Of a DNA stretch of 64,000 nt, positions 1 through 10,695 are shown piece after piece. Below the pieces are notes generated by a model. That model was not told the DNA's origin. It saw only the letters and a list, made by a program, of their open reading frames with translations, and ran no database searches. The stretch is from Ursus arctos (taxonomy: Eukaryota; Chordata; Mammalia; Carnivora; Ursidae): NCBI RefSeq assembly GCF_023065955.2, contig NW_026622963.1, positions 12,593,001 through 12,657,000 on the forward strand, written 5' to 3'. Every line of letters starts with the position of its first letter. The stretch's first letter is position 1. The position numbers and the translations under genes are program-made.

Positions 1-44
1 AGTTATTTATTATGTTTGTTATTATTTATTTCCTGTCTCCTGGT

Positions 45-160
45 TTAACATGCTAGTTTTACAAGTTCAGGGTTCTTCATCTGATTTGTTCTCAGGTACC
101 TAGACCAGAGTAGACAATAAATACGTGTTGCAGAATGAAATCTGTACAATCCTGTCTTCC
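45..160 (+). repeat. L2/MIR-like 3' end fragment
   Basis: The stretch ending in GGTACCTAGACC ... ACAATAAATACGTGTTGCAGAATGAA resembles the 'cctagcacagtgcctgg ... caataaatgtttgttgaatga' tail of L2 elements. It is short and diverged, so the assignment is tentative. Confidence 0.4.
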
Positions 161-239
161 ATTCTGTCCCTGTCTGTCCTCAGTTCTTGCCCTACTTACA
201 TGCAGAATTGGTTACCATTTTCCCCCCTGCTGAGGCATC

Positions 240-1821
240 TTCCACACATCTGTTATAGTGTAGCAATACTTTATACTTTTTTTTAGCTTTATCAGTATAT
301 AACTTCACATACCATAAAATCCATCCATTGTGAATGTACATTCCACCAGTTTTAGTAAACATGTAGTTATATAACCACAACCTAGTTTTAGAACATTTCC
401 ATCGCCCCAGAAGTTTCCCTTAAGCTCATTTCCAGTCAGTGCCTGCTCCTACCCCAACCCCAGACAGCTGCTAATCTGTTTGCTCTATCTATAAAGTTTT
501 CTTTTCTGGGCGTTTCATATAAATGAGTTCACACAATATGCAATTTTTGTGTCTCTTTCATGATATTTTTGAGATTTATTCATGTTGTAGTATGTTTCGG
601 TTTTCTATTTATTTTAATTGCTGAATGGTATTCATTGTATAGCTAAGCCACATCTTGCTGATGCACCAGTAGATGACACTTAGATTGTTGCCAGTTTTTG
701 GTTAGCATGAATAATGAACTGCTGTTAACATTCTCGTAGAAGCTTTGTGTGAATTTAAGTCTTCACGCTTTTTGGACAGATTACTAGGAGTGTAATTGTT
801 CCTTTATATGGTAAGCTTAGGTTGAACCTTTTGAAAAACTGCCAAGTTATTTCCCAGAGTGGCTATATCATTTTATATTCCCCCAAGCAATATGCAAGAG
901 TTCCAGTTTCTCCACATCCTTGCCAACACTTGTTTTTAATCTTTTATATTATAGACATCCTAGAGAAAATGTGATGATACATCATTGTGGTTTTGATTTA
1001 CATTTCCCTAATGACTAAAGATATTGAGCATTTTTTCATGTGCTTTTTAGCCATTTGTATCTCTTCTGTAATGTCTGTTAAAGTCCTTTCCCATTTTGAA
1101 ATTGGATTGCTTGTCTTCTTACTGAGTCATCAGAGTTGTTTATTCCTCACACAAGTTCTTCATCAGAAAAATGATTTACAAGTATTTTCTTCCAGTCTCT
1201 AGCTTGTCTTTTCATTTTCTAAGTGGTGTTTTTTTGAAGTTCATAAGTTTTTCATTTTAATGAAGTTCAATTTATCTATTTCTTTCTTTCATGAATTGTG
1301 ATTTTGGGGTCATATCTAAGAACTCTGCCTAATCCAAAGCTAAAAGGCTTTTCTCCTGTCTTGTCTTCTAGCAGTTTAAGCACTTGCATTTCAATTTATG
1401 TTTTATTATGAGTTAAATGTTGTAAGGAAAGGATCTTAATTAAATTTTTTTTACCTTCAGATATTTAGTTGTAGAAAAGACTATTTTTTACCTATCGAAT
1501 TGTCTTGGCAACGTCGTCAAAAACAAATTGGACATAAATACAAGGATTTATTTCTGGACTCTGAATTGTGTCACTAATTTATATGCCTATCCTTACACAA
1601 ATACCACACTGTGTTTATTATTGTAGCTTTACAGTGAGTTTTGGAATCAGGTAATATAAGTACTGCAACTTTTTTATTTTTTTAAAACCATTTTCTCTAT
1701 TCGAGACCCTTTGAATTTCTATGCACATTTTAGGATCAGCTAAATTTCTACAATAAGCCTTCAGAAATTTTGTCAGGGATTGCGTTGAATCATTAGATCA
1801 TTTGGGCAGTATTGCTCTCAT
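240..1821 (-). mobile_element. Old L1, first part (3' end and ORF2, antisense)
   Basis: This reads as a strongly diverged L1 in antisense: a 3'UTR-like start (about 300-480), then ORF2 C-terminal sequence around the 'TGGTTTTGATTTACATTTCCCTAATGAC' region at 989-1016, continuing to 1821. The ORF2 sequence stops at GGGCAGTATTGCTCTCATT and resumes at 4613, so a later MLT1 LTR splits it. There is no usable reading frame. Confidence 0.8.
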
Positions 1822-1880
1822 TGGTTGAATTGTGAACCCAGAAAAGATTTGTTCTCAAGTCCTATCCCTTGAGGTCTATG
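1822..1880 (+). mobile_element. MLT1-type LTR, 5' piece (ERVL-MaLR)
   Basis: It begins GTTGAATTGTGAACCCAGAAAAG and includes the 'caagtcctatcccttga' segment typical of the start of MLT1 LTRs. An L1 (1881-4210) interrupts it and it continues at 4211. It is a non-coding solo LTR remnant. Confidence 0.65.
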
Positions 1881-4210
1881 TTTTTTTTTTTAATAATAAT
1901 ATTTTTTTATTATATTAGTCACCATACAGTACATCCCTAGTTTTTGATGTAAAGTTCCATGATCATTACTTGCATATAACACCCACTGCACCATGCAATA
2001 CGTGCCCTCCTTAATACGCATCACCGGCCTATCCCATTCCCCCCCCCCCCCCCCCCCGCCCGAAGCCCTCAGTTTGTATCCCAGAGTCCATAGTCTCTCA
2101 TGGTTCATTCCCCCTTCTGTTTACCCCCGCTTTCTTCTTCCCTTTCTTCTCCTACCGATCTTCCTACTTCTTATGTTCCATAAATGAGTGAAACCATATG
2201 ATAATTATCTTTCTCTGCTTGACTTATTTCGATTAACATTATCTCCTCCAGTCCCGTCCATGTTACAGCATGTGTTGAGAAATAGTTCTTTCTGATAGCT
2301 GAGTAATATTCCATTGTATATATGGACCACAACTTCTTAATCCAGTCATCTTTTGAAGGGCATCTCGGCTCCTTCCATGATTTAGCTATTGTGGACAATG
2401 CTGCTATGAATATTGGGGTGCATATAGACCTTCTCTTCACTACATCTGTATCTTTGGGGTAAATACCCAGTAGTGCAATGGCTGGATCATAGGGTAGCTC
2501 AATTTTTAACTTTTGAAGGGATCTCCACACTGTTTTCCAAAGTGGCTGTACCAACTTGCATTCCCACCAACAATGTAGGAGGGATCCCCTTTCTCCACAT
2601 CCTCTCCAACATTTGTTGTTTCCTGCCTTGTCCATTTGTGCCATTCTGACTGGCATAAGGTGGTATCTCAGTGTGGTTTTGATTTGAATTTCCCTGATGG
2701 CTAATGATTTTGAACATTTTTTCATGTGTCTTAGCCATTTGTATGTCTTCGTTGGAAAAGTGTCTGTTTATATCTTCTGCCCATTTTTTGATTTATTTGT
2801 TTCTTGTGTATTGAGTTTGAGAAATTCTTTGTAGATCTTGGATACCAGTCTTTTATCTGTAGTGTCATTTGCAAATATCTTCTCCCATTCCATGGGCTGC
2901 CTCTTAGTGTTTTGGACTGTTTCCTTGGCTGTGCAGAAGCTTTTTATCTTGATGAAGTCCCACAAGTTCATTTATCTTTTGTTTCTCTTGTCTTTGGAGA
3001 TGTGTCATGAAGAAAGTTGCTGTGGCTGATGTCAAAGAGGTTGCTGCCTATGTTCTCCTCTAGGATTTTGATGGATTCCTGTCTCACATCGAGGTCTTTC
3101 ATCCATTTGGAGTTTATCTTTGTGTGTGGTGTGAGAGAGTGGTCAAGTTTCATTCTTTTGCATGTAGCTGTCCAATTTTCCCAGCACCATTTACTGAAGA
3201 GACTGTCTTTTTTCCACTGGATGTTTTTTCCTGCTTTGTTGAAGATTAGTTTCCCAAAGAGCTGAGGGTCCATTTCTGAGTTCTCTATTCTGTTCCATTG
3301 GTCTATGTGTCTGTTTTTGTGCCAGTACCATGCTGTCTTTGTGGTCACAGCTGTGTAGTACAACTTGAAATCCGGCAACGTGATGCCCCCAGCTTTGTTT
3401 TTCCTTTTCAACAGTTCCTTGGCGATTCGGGGCCTTTTCTGGTTCCACACAAATTTAAGGGCTGTTTGTTCCAGTTCTTTGAAAAATGTCACGGGTATTT
3501 TGATCGGGATGGCATTGAAAGTGTAGATTGCTCTGGGTAGCATAGACATTTTAACTATGTTTATTCTTCTGATCCATGAGCATGGAATATTTTTCCATCT
3601 CTTTGTGTCTTCTTCAATGTCTTTCAAGAGTGATTTGTAGTTTCTAGAATATAGGTCCTTTATGTCTCTGGTTAAGTTAATTCCAAGGTAACGTATGATT
3701 TTTGGTGCTATTGTAAATGGAATGGATTCCCTAATTTCTCTTTCCTCAGTCTCATTGTTCATGTATAGAAATGCAACTGATTTCTGAGCATTGATTTTGT
3801 ATCCCGCCACATTACTGAATTGCCCTATAACTTCTAATAGTTTGGGGGTAGAGTCTTTTGGGTTTTCCATATAGAGTATCATGTCATCTGCGAAGAGAGA
3901 CAGTTTGACTTCTTTGCTGATTTGGATACCTTTTATCCCTTTTTGTTGTCTGATTGCTGTTGCAAGGACTTCTAGTACTAAGTTGAATAGTAGTGGGGAG
4001 AGTGGGCATCCTTGTCGTGTTCCTGATCTTAAGGGAAAGGCTTCCAGCTTTTGCCCATTGAGAATGATATTTGCTGTAGGCTTTTCCTAGATGGTTTTTA
4101 TGAGATTGAGCAATGTACCCTCTATCCCTACACTCTGAAGTGTTTTAATCAGGAAAGGATGCTGTATTTTGTCAAATGCTTTTTCTGCATCAATTGAGAG
4201 GATCATATGT
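1881..4210 (-). mobile_element. 5'-truncated L1, antisense, inside the MLT1 LTR
   Basis: The T-run at 1881 is the antisense poly(A) tail. The 3'UTR contains a 16-17 bp C-tract (about 2041-2057). ORF2 C-terminal sequence runs about 2171-4200 and is broken between 2725 and 2968. The FADD reverse-transcriptase motif is readable at about 3878-3892, followed by the [14 protein letters not shown] segment. A 17-bp target-site duplication with two mismatches flanks it (ATCCCTTGAGGTCTATG at 1864-1880; ATCCCTTGATGTCTGTG at 4211-4227). It is an inactive copy truncated within the reverse transcriptase. Confidence 0.93.
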
Positions 4211-4612
4211 ATCCCTTGATGTCTGTGAATGTGACCTTCCTATGGGATGTTTGACAATGTAAGCAAATTGAAATGAAGTCAGACTGGATTAGGGTAGTCT
4301 CTGATCCATGATTGATATCCTTGTAAGACAATAGAAATTTGAACACAGATACACACAGGGCAGACATGCAATAATGGAGGCAAAGATTAGAGCCATGCAG
4401 CTGCAAATCAAGGAGCCCTAAGGATTTGTGGTAACCACCAGAAGCTGGAAGAGGCAAGGAGGGATTCTTCCCTCAAGCTTTCAGATTGAGTGTGGCCTTG
4501 CTGACAGCTTGATCTCAGATTTCTAGCCCCAAGAACTGAGGAAGAATAAATTGCTTTTAAGCCACGCAGTTTGTAGAATTTTGTTATGGCAGCCCAAGGA
4601 AACTACTACACA
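4211..4612 (+). mobile_element. MLT1-type LTR, 3' piece
   Basis: It continues the LTR begun at 1822 and carries the standard order of MLT1 landmarks: 'tgtgaatgtgacc', 'gatatccttgtaagacaa', 'gaacacagatacacacag', 'ttctagccccaagaactg', AATAAA at about 4546, then the 'ttaagccacgcagtttgt ... ttatggcagcccaaggaaac' end. It is a solo LTR remnant with no retroviral coding sequence. Confidence 0.8.
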
Positions 4613-5267
4613 GTCTTACCAATATTAAATCTTCTAATCTGTGAGTATGAACTCTCCATTTATTTGGATCATCTTTCATTTTTCTCAGCAATTTTATTTT
4701 TCCAGGTACAAATCTTTCATTTCTAATGTTTACTCCTAAATGTTTTATTCTATTTGGTGCTACTCTGAATGGAATTTTCTTCTTAATTTTATTCGCAGGT
4801 TGCTTATTGCTAGCATATAAAAATAAAATTCACTTTTATATTGATTTTTTATGTAGTTAGCCTTGTTAAAGTCGTTTATTTTAGTAATTTTCTTCTGGAT
4901 TCCTTAGTATTTTCTACCCTGAGGGTCATGTTATCTCCAAAAGTAGTTTGACTTCTTCCTTTCCAATGCAAAGTGTTTTGGGGCTTTTTGCACTGGCCAG
5001 AAGCTACAATACAATGCTGAACAGGAGAGTGGACATTTTTTTTCCTTGTTCCTAGTCTTAGAGGAATAGCTTCAGTTTTAACCCTTAATTATGATATTAA
5101 TCACAGATTTTTCATAGATGCCCTTTATCAGTTTGAAGATGTTCTCTTTTACTCCTAGTCTGTTGAGAGTTTTTATCATGATTAAGTGTTGGATATTGTC
5201 AAATCTCTTTAGGTACCTTTGAGATAATCATAGGTTTTTTGTTTTGTATTCTGTTAATATGAGGTGT
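4613..5267 (-). mobile_element. Old L1, second part (ORF2, antisense)
   Basis: It resumes the L1 ORF2 sequence that stopped at 1821 ('ccaatattaaatcttctaatctgtgag ...') and runs through the reverse-transcriptase region to about 5265. It is highly diverged. Together with 240-1821 it was a single insertion, later separated by 2.8 kb. Confidence 0.75.
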
Positions 5268-5788
5268 TAGACCGCCTGCTGTAACAAAATACCATAGACT
5301 GGATGGCTTAAAGACACAAATTTATTTTCTCATGGTAGTGGAGTCTGGGAGGACTAAGATTAAGATGCTGGCTGATTCAGTTGCTGGTTATGATTCTGTC
5401 TGACTCATAGGTGGCCATCTTCAATGGCAGAGCTCTCTGGTATCTCTTCTTATCGCATTGGACCTGGGCTTCACCCTTATGAACTAATAACCTCTGAAAG
5501 CCCCATCTGCAAATACCATCACACTGGCAGTTAAGAGTTTCAGCACAAGGGGCGCCTGGGTGGCACAGCGGTTAGGCGTCTGCCTTCGGCTCAGGGCGTG
5601 ATCCAGCGTTCTGGGATCAAGCCCCACATCAGGCTCCTCCGCTATGAGCCTGCTTCTTACTCTCCTGCTCCCCCTGCTTGTGTTCCCTCTCTTGCTGGCT
5701 GTCTCTCTCTAATAAATAAATAAATTAAAAAAAAAAAAAAAAGTTTCAGCACAGGAATTTGAGAGGGACACACACTTTTAGTTCATAA
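5268..5788 (-). mobile_element. Second MLT1-type LTR, antisense
   Basis: It starts with 'tgctgtaacaaaataccatagactgg', the reverse complement of the MLT1 3' end, and ends with 'gtttcagcacaggaatttgagagggacacacac', the reverse complement of the MLT1 start. A Can-SINE (5548-5741) is inserted near its far end. It is a non-coding remnant. Confidence 0.7.
5548..5741 (+). mobile_element. Can-SINE (SINEC), sense
   Basis: It has the head GGGGCGCCTGGGTGGCACAG, then the CTCCTCCGC variant, a CT-rich body, AATAAATAAATAAATT and an A-tail. A perfect 12-bp duplication AGTTTCAGCACA lies at 5536-5547 and 5742-5753. The 'CACAGCGGTTAGGCG' form suggests an ursid-type subfamily. Confidence 0.95.
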
Positions 5789-6778
5789 TATATGATGTAT
5801 TATATTAAATGAACTTAGGGTGTTAATCTGATTTGTGTGTGTGGACTGAGAAGTACATTCATACTTAAGGCCATTTTCAAGACTTTCCTGGCTTATATTT
5901 TGTGTTGGTTGTCTCTCCTCTTCTCTTTGCATGAACTCATATTCCATCAGCCAAGGCTCTGCTGTGTACAGCACAGCCTGTAGTCACCCAAGACATATGG
6001 AGAGCTGAAGCAAGCCCTGTGTGGCTGTTGTGCCTCCAGGAATTCCCTGATAAACCCTCAGCTATTCTGGTATCCTGCTACTCACCCCACACAGGACTGC
6101 AATCACTGACACCCCACTTCCCTTGCCACTGCGTTTGCCACTTTAACTGACAGCTATTTGAGTCCAGTGAGACTCTTCCATCAACAGAAGCAAAGCTGCT
6201 AGTTTTCAGTCCTTGTCTAGTCTGGTTGAACTACAACTGTGATAAAGCTAGAAGGAGGAGGAAAATAGCTCTGGGCAAATATGCCACAAACTCACACAGT
6301 TCCTCCCTGAGACCATTTTCATGAATAAATGCTTCTCACCGTTTGTATGCCCATGCTCTACTGAGAGCACTGAAATGGTTCTCTGGCAGTTTTGTCCAGC
6401 TTTTAGTTACTTTTAGGGGAAAAGTTTTGAAGACCACTTCCTTTCATCATGCCAGAAGTATATCTCTAACCACACTATCTATTATAAATAGTTAGGGATT
6501 TATATTATCCATGGGGGTTATTCAGTAAATGACAGTTCACTATTTCCAGGCTCTGAATGATATTTGGCAAAAGAGAATTTGGGGTTATTTGTTATTCTGG
6601 AAAAAATAAGCAAAGACTTCGACATATTTATAAAACCCCAGTGGAACTATGAATTCTACTTCTTTGTAGCTTTGAGTTTCAAAGAATGTGAAAGTGGAGT
6701 GTAAGTTATCCTTAAATATCCTTTGAGATTCAAGACCACCTCTGATACAATGTACAACACATGGGATTGCTTCTTTCA

Positions 6779-6780
<2 letters not shown>

Positions 6781-6814
<34 letters not shown>
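6781..6814. repeat. (GT)17 microsatellite
   Basis: A perfect GT run, followed by interrupted GT units to about 6829. It is likely polymorphic between individuals. Confidence 0.98.
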
Positions 6815-6815
<1 letters not shown>

Positions 6816-7624
6816 CATGTGTGTGTTCATTGACTTTTTACAGAGTAGCAGGGACTACTACTCAGAAGACAGAGACTAGGGTCATGTGGCTGATGTGTAG
6901 ATAGAGTTCCAACTCTTTACCTTTATCTCTTATGTAAAGAGATGGTATAAAAAACAAGTTAACTTATATTTTTGAAGTTAAATAAAATAGTTCATATCTT
7001 CTAAATGTAAGTCCTAGAGTCCTAAGTCTAAGCAGTCTTCTTTTTCTTTATTACAATTAGTAATTTTGGTCAAAGCATGATATATAGCTGGTTGATAGGC
7101 TATGTTTTGACCATTAGTGCTAATTTGTAGTTCAGTGATAACCCAATTAGTGAGTCCCATCAGGGTCAAGCTCCTTTATAGATGTTACTCAAAAATGAAC
7201 AATATATAGAAGTGGGGAAATGGCATCATTCAGGTTCTCCTCCCATGACCAAGAGCTGCTTTTTGTGCATCCCTACACTGCTACACAGCAATAGTTCTAA
7301 TCCTTGGCAAAGTAGGGAGGTCTGCAAGGGTGCAGTATGTGCCCTTTTACTGTACCTACTTCCTTCCTCTGTCATTGGTAATTCTCACCTCATTCAGGTG
7401 CACAAAATCCAAAATAAAAAAATATCTGATGCTCGCAATTCCTACTAAATAATAGATTTCTATAGTGAGAGGTGTTTTCTTTAAGGATTTATATTTTAGA
7501 CTTTTTATTCCACTTTTCTTTGTGGAATAAAAATTCTTTTCTTTGTTAAAGGAATTTCAGGCATTACCAAGCGGGTGAGAAATTATCAGAGAAAGGGCAG
7601 TTCCTTGCAGTTTTATTAGTGATA

Positions 7625-7725
7625 TATTTCCTAAACATTCCTAGGAAAGTTTAGTAAGTGTTTACTGTGCCCCTGGCATCATACTAGGTGGTAGGAATAC
7701 AGAATAAACAAGACATGATCATCAT
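7625..7725 (+). repeat. L2/MIR-like fragment
   Basis: 'AGTAAGTGTTTACTGTGCCC', 'TGGCATCATACTAGG' and 'GGTAGGAATACAGAATAAAC' follow the order of the conserved L2/MIR 3' core. It is diverged and has no clear ends. Confidence 0.5.
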
Positions 7726-7787
7726 TGCCCGGATTTTTAATAGTATTTAATTGTAATTATGATAAACATTATGAAGACATATGCAAG

Positions 7788-8372
7788 GTACTACAGATGG
7801 TCCCTGACTTAGAGTGGTACAAAAGCAATTCATGTTCAGGGGAAATTCAGATTTTGAACTTTGATCTTTTCTCAGGTTAGTGATAAGCAGTATGACACTG
7901 TCTGGGTGATGCTGGACAGCAGCAGCAAGCCACAGCTCCCAGTCAGCTAGGTGTTCATGAGGGTAAACAACCAATACACTTACAGCCATGTTATACCTGT
8001 ACAACCATTCTGTTTTTCACCTTTGATACAGTATTCAATAAATTGCATGAGATATTCAGCACTTAATAATTATATAGGTTTTGCCTTAGATGATTTTGCC
8101 CAACTATAGGCTAATATAGGTCTTCTGAGCATGTTTCACATAAGGTAGGGCAGGGATGCCTGGCTGGCTCAGTCAGTAGAGCGTGGGACTCTTGATCTGT
8201 GGTCCCGAGTCCTTATGTTGGGTGTAGAGATTACTTTAAAAAAAAAAAAAAAAAAGGTAGGGTAGGCCAAGCTATGATGTTCAGTAGGTTAGGTATATCA
8301 AATGCATTTTTGAGTTACAATATTTCCAACTTACAATGGCTTTCTTGGGATATAACCCCATCGTAAGTTGTG
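7788..8372. mobile_element. MER6/Tigger-like DNA transposon remnant
   Basis: It starts 'ACAGATGGTCCCTGACTTAG' and ends 'CAACTTACAATGGCTTTC ... ATAACCCCATCGTAAGTTG', the two ends of a well-known non-autonomous mammalian DNA element that I associate with MER6/Tigger. The interior, with 'CAGTATTCAATAAATTGCATGAGATATTC', also fits. A Can-SINE (8153-8255) interrupts it. The family name is from memory. Confidence 0.6.
8153..8255 (+). mobile_element. Short Can-SINE, sense
   Basis: The head GGGATGCCTGGCTGGCTCAG is followed by a tRNA-like region and an 18-base A-tail; the CT-rich body is missing. AGGTAGGG flanks both sides (about 8143-8150 and 8255-8262). Confidence 0.85.
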
Positions 8373-8540
8373 GAAGACTTGTTTAGAACATACAATAGGA
8401 AGAGCTCACGGGGTCTTTAGGCATTGGAGACTTACCTTCCTTGAATTTAACCCATCTCTTCTTTCCAGTATAGTTTATGACTTTTAGCCCATTTGGGGTA
8501 TTTTTATTTTTGGTAACTTTTAAACATGATTTGGTTTTTT

Positions 8541-8728
8541 AAGATTTTATTTTTATTTATTTATTTTAGAGATAGCACAAGTAGTGGGAGGAGCAGAGCA
8601 AGAGGGACAAGCAGACTCTGCAGAGAGTGCGGAGCCGGACGTGGGTCCCGATCCCAAGACCCTGAGATCATGACCTGAGCCGAAATCAAGAGTTGATGCT
8701 TAACCAACTAAGCCACCCAGGCACCCCA
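8541..8728 (-). mobile_element. Can-SINE, antisense
   Basis: It runs from 'AAGATTTTATTTTTATTTAT' to 'GCCACCCAGGCACCCC'. Flanking copies of GAT(T/A)TGGTTTTTT lie at 8529-8540 and from 8729. Confidence 0.92.
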
Positions 8729-9151
8729 GATATGGTTTTTTTTAAATATAGTTTTTTTTTTTTTAACTTAAAGAAGAGTTGAAGAATATTAAGTGAACTC
8801 CAGTGTATTCTTTGCTCAGGTTCACTAATCAGTGTTTTTTGAATCTGGAATAGTTCCTCAGGCTTTCTTTTTCTTGACCTTGACATTTTTTGAGAGCACA
8901 GCCTCAGTTTTGGTATTTCTTGATGATTCCTCATTATAATTAAGGTAATGCATTTTTGACATGTTCTTTGTACGTACACATTTGAACTCTAAAAAAGGCT
9001 AGGGCTTTGGATTTATTTAGATATAATTCATGTTTTCTCAAACTAGAAAAAATATTGGGGACATAATTGACATGGGGTTATCTTTTCTTAAACTAGTTTT
9101 GAAAGCTCTCACCAACCTCAGTGATTCATATCTTCATTTTTTTTTTTAAAG

Positions 9152-9248
9152 ACAGATGCACATTATTCTATATTGTCACTTCTTCTGTGTCTATCTGATT
9201 CTCCTTCAAACAGCAATTATGTGGAAACACCAAGAGATAAAGAAGTGG
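9152..9248 (+). CDS. TUBGCP5: TUBGCP5 window exon 1 (about residues 104-136)
   Basis: The acceptor is a T-run followed by AAAG at 9148-9151, and the donor is GTACGT at 9249. It reads TDAHYSILSLLLCLSDSPSN and continues through YVETPRDKEV, with the last base starting a Glu codon completed in the next exon (phase 1). This is the N-terminal region before the acidic linker. It starts in phase 0 on ACA, as expected after the preceding IKEIK exon that lies outside the window. The sequence is conserved and uninterrupted. Confidence 0.93.
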
Positions 9249-9629
9249 GTACGTAGCCAAATGTTTAATATATAACAAAAGTGAAATTGGTTTTATTAAT
9301 TACCAGACATTTTATAAAAAGTTGTAAAAATCTATGAAACTAAAATATTTCTGTTGCTTTGGATATAATTGCAATGACAAATCATTTAAAGTTTAAGTTC
9401 TGACTTTAAGTTAAACTACTTTCAACTATATAAAGAGAAAAATCACTTTTGAAGTTAAGTTAAATTTTAAAATGTAGTAGAATATCAATTTATTGAGTGT
9501 TTCAGTAATTTTGAGCTTTGTCATCTCCAGAGTGCGTTTTAAGTTTTGATAGACTTTTTTCCTATAGTTTTGGGGTTTTTTCCCACATATTTTTTATAAA
9601 GCTGATGAAATTCTTCTGTTATGTTTTAG
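9249..9629. other. Intron between window exons 1 and 2
   Basis: A short AT-rich intron. I recognise no repeat, RNA gene or conserved block. Confidence 0.7.
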
Positions 9630-9709
9630 AAAAGAAAGATGATTTTGACTGGGGAAAATACTTGATGGAAGGTGAAGAAATTGACCTTGGTCCAAATGTG
9701 GACACACCA
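9630..9709 (+). CDS. TUBGCP5: TUBGCP5 window exon 2 (about residues 136-162)
   Basis: The acceptor is TGTTTTAG (ending 9629) and the donor GTAAGT at 9710. It encodes EKKDDFDWGKYLMEGEEIDL then GPNVDTP and ends in phase 0. The stretch is rich in Asp and Glu, part of the acidic linker ahead of GRIP1. A few substitutions from the human peptide as I recall it (for example MEGEEIDLGPNV where human has MEDEEMDIGPYM) fall in this loosely constrained segment. Confidence 0.95.
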
Positions 9710-10259
9710 GTAAGTGGCAATAGTTTCGCTATTGAAAATATAAATATATGCCAAGTGATACATTATTTTTATGGTTCCTTTCACTCTAGAGCAACTTAAC
9801 TAAAACAAGAACATTCTTCACTAAATTAGTATAGTTTATTATCAAAGATTTATTAAGATTTTGCACTGAACCAATAGTATGAGGAAGTTGAATGGAATGA
9901 ATGTAAGTATCGTGTAAGGAGTATCCTTTAATCCTGGGGGTTTTGCCACCAAAAATAATTCCAGGCTATCATAGTAACTTTCAAGACGTTTAGAAAAAAG
10001 TGTCATTAGGTGTAGTTTTTGCTTTTTTTTTTTGAAATTTTCTTGTTCTTTTCATCTAAATAGCTTCAGTCACCATATACTCTTAAGGGTAAGATGTATT
10101 TTCCTTTTTTTTTTTTTACATAATTTAATATACTTATTGTTTGTATTATAATACAATTAGCATCTGAATATATCCCTAATTATATAATTTATATTTTCCC
10201 TTTCAATTTTAAACATTGACTATTTAGATAAAATAGGTTTTTAGAAGATGTGTATGAAA
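9710..10259. other. Intron between window exons 2 and 3, repeat-free part
   Basis: AT-rich with two T-runs (about 10025-10034 and 10107-10118). No recognisable element occurs before the L1 tail that follows. Confidence 0.6.
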
Positions 10260-10536
10260 ATAGTTTTATTTTATTTTTTTAATAATACTTTTTTATTATA
10301 TTATGTTAGTCACCATACAGTACATCCCTGGTTTTTGATGTAAAGTTCCATGATTCATTACTTGCATATAACACCCAGTGCACTATGCAATATGTGCCCT
10401 CCTTACTACCCATCACCAGCCTATCCCATTCCCCCACCCCGCTCCCCTCTGAAGCCCTCAGTTTGTTTCCCAGAGTCCATAGTCTCTCATGGTTCATTCC
10501 CCCTTCTGTTTACCCCCCGCCCTTTCTTCTTCCCTT
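10260..10536 (-). mobile_element. L1 3' end, antisense, next to the exon 3 acceptor
   Basis: T-rich tail, then the L1 3'UTR reading GTCACCATACAGTACATCCC ... AACACCCAGTGCACTATGC ... AGAGTCCATAGTCTCTCATGG ... TTTCTTCTTCCCTT. It is nearly identical to 1910-2150, where the L1 continues 'TCTTCTCC'; here it breaks after CCCTT at 10536. It is a 5'-truncated insertion of under 300 bp. The exon starts at 10560, so this element supplies the distal polypyrimidine region of the splice acceptor. Confidence 0.9.
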
Positions 10537-10559
10537 GATGTATTTCCCTTTTTAATCAG

Positions 10560-10695
10560 AATTGGTCTGAAGACAGTGAAGATGAAAATGATCAACAGCC
10601 CTTAAGTAGAGAAGATTCTGGGATTCAAGTGGACAGGACACCGTTAGAAGAACAAGATCAAAACAGAAAACTGGGGCCTCGTGTCAGCTGGAAAG
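10560..10695 (+). CDS. TUBGCP5: TUBGCP5 window exon 3 (about residues 163-208)
   Basis: The acceptor is TTTTAATCAG (ending 10559) and the donor GTACTG at 10696. It reads NWSEDSEDENDQQPLSREDS, GIQVDRTPLEEQDQNRKL and SWK, leaving one base of an Asp codon (phase 1). It is acidic and serine-rich, probably disordered. An antisense L1 3' end stops only about 23 nt upstream of the exon, so part of the polypyrimidine tract is transposon-derived (see 10260-10536). Confidence 0.95.

Larger units (their letters stand above)
5789..7785. other. Intron, mostly without recognisable elements
   Basis: I see no exon and no recent transposon here. A GT microsatellite (6781-6814) and a weak L2/MIR-like piece (7625-7725) are the only labelled items. 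Confidence 0.6.

Noticed and set aside
2041..2057. C-tract and proline-rich frame at 1993-2187
   Set aside because: The C-tract is a normal feature of this L1 3'UTR; equivalent stretches occur at about 10425 and 40459. The frame is its translation.
2171..3882. Long minus-strand frames with reverse-transcriptase similarity as host genes
   Set aside because: They are pieces of L1 ORF2, broken by frameshifts and truncated. The same applies to frames at 22195-24130, 37324-38690 and 44649-48549.
6585..6830. Minus-strand frame with Thr-His repeats
   Set aside because: It is translated from the GT microsatellite and flanking intron.
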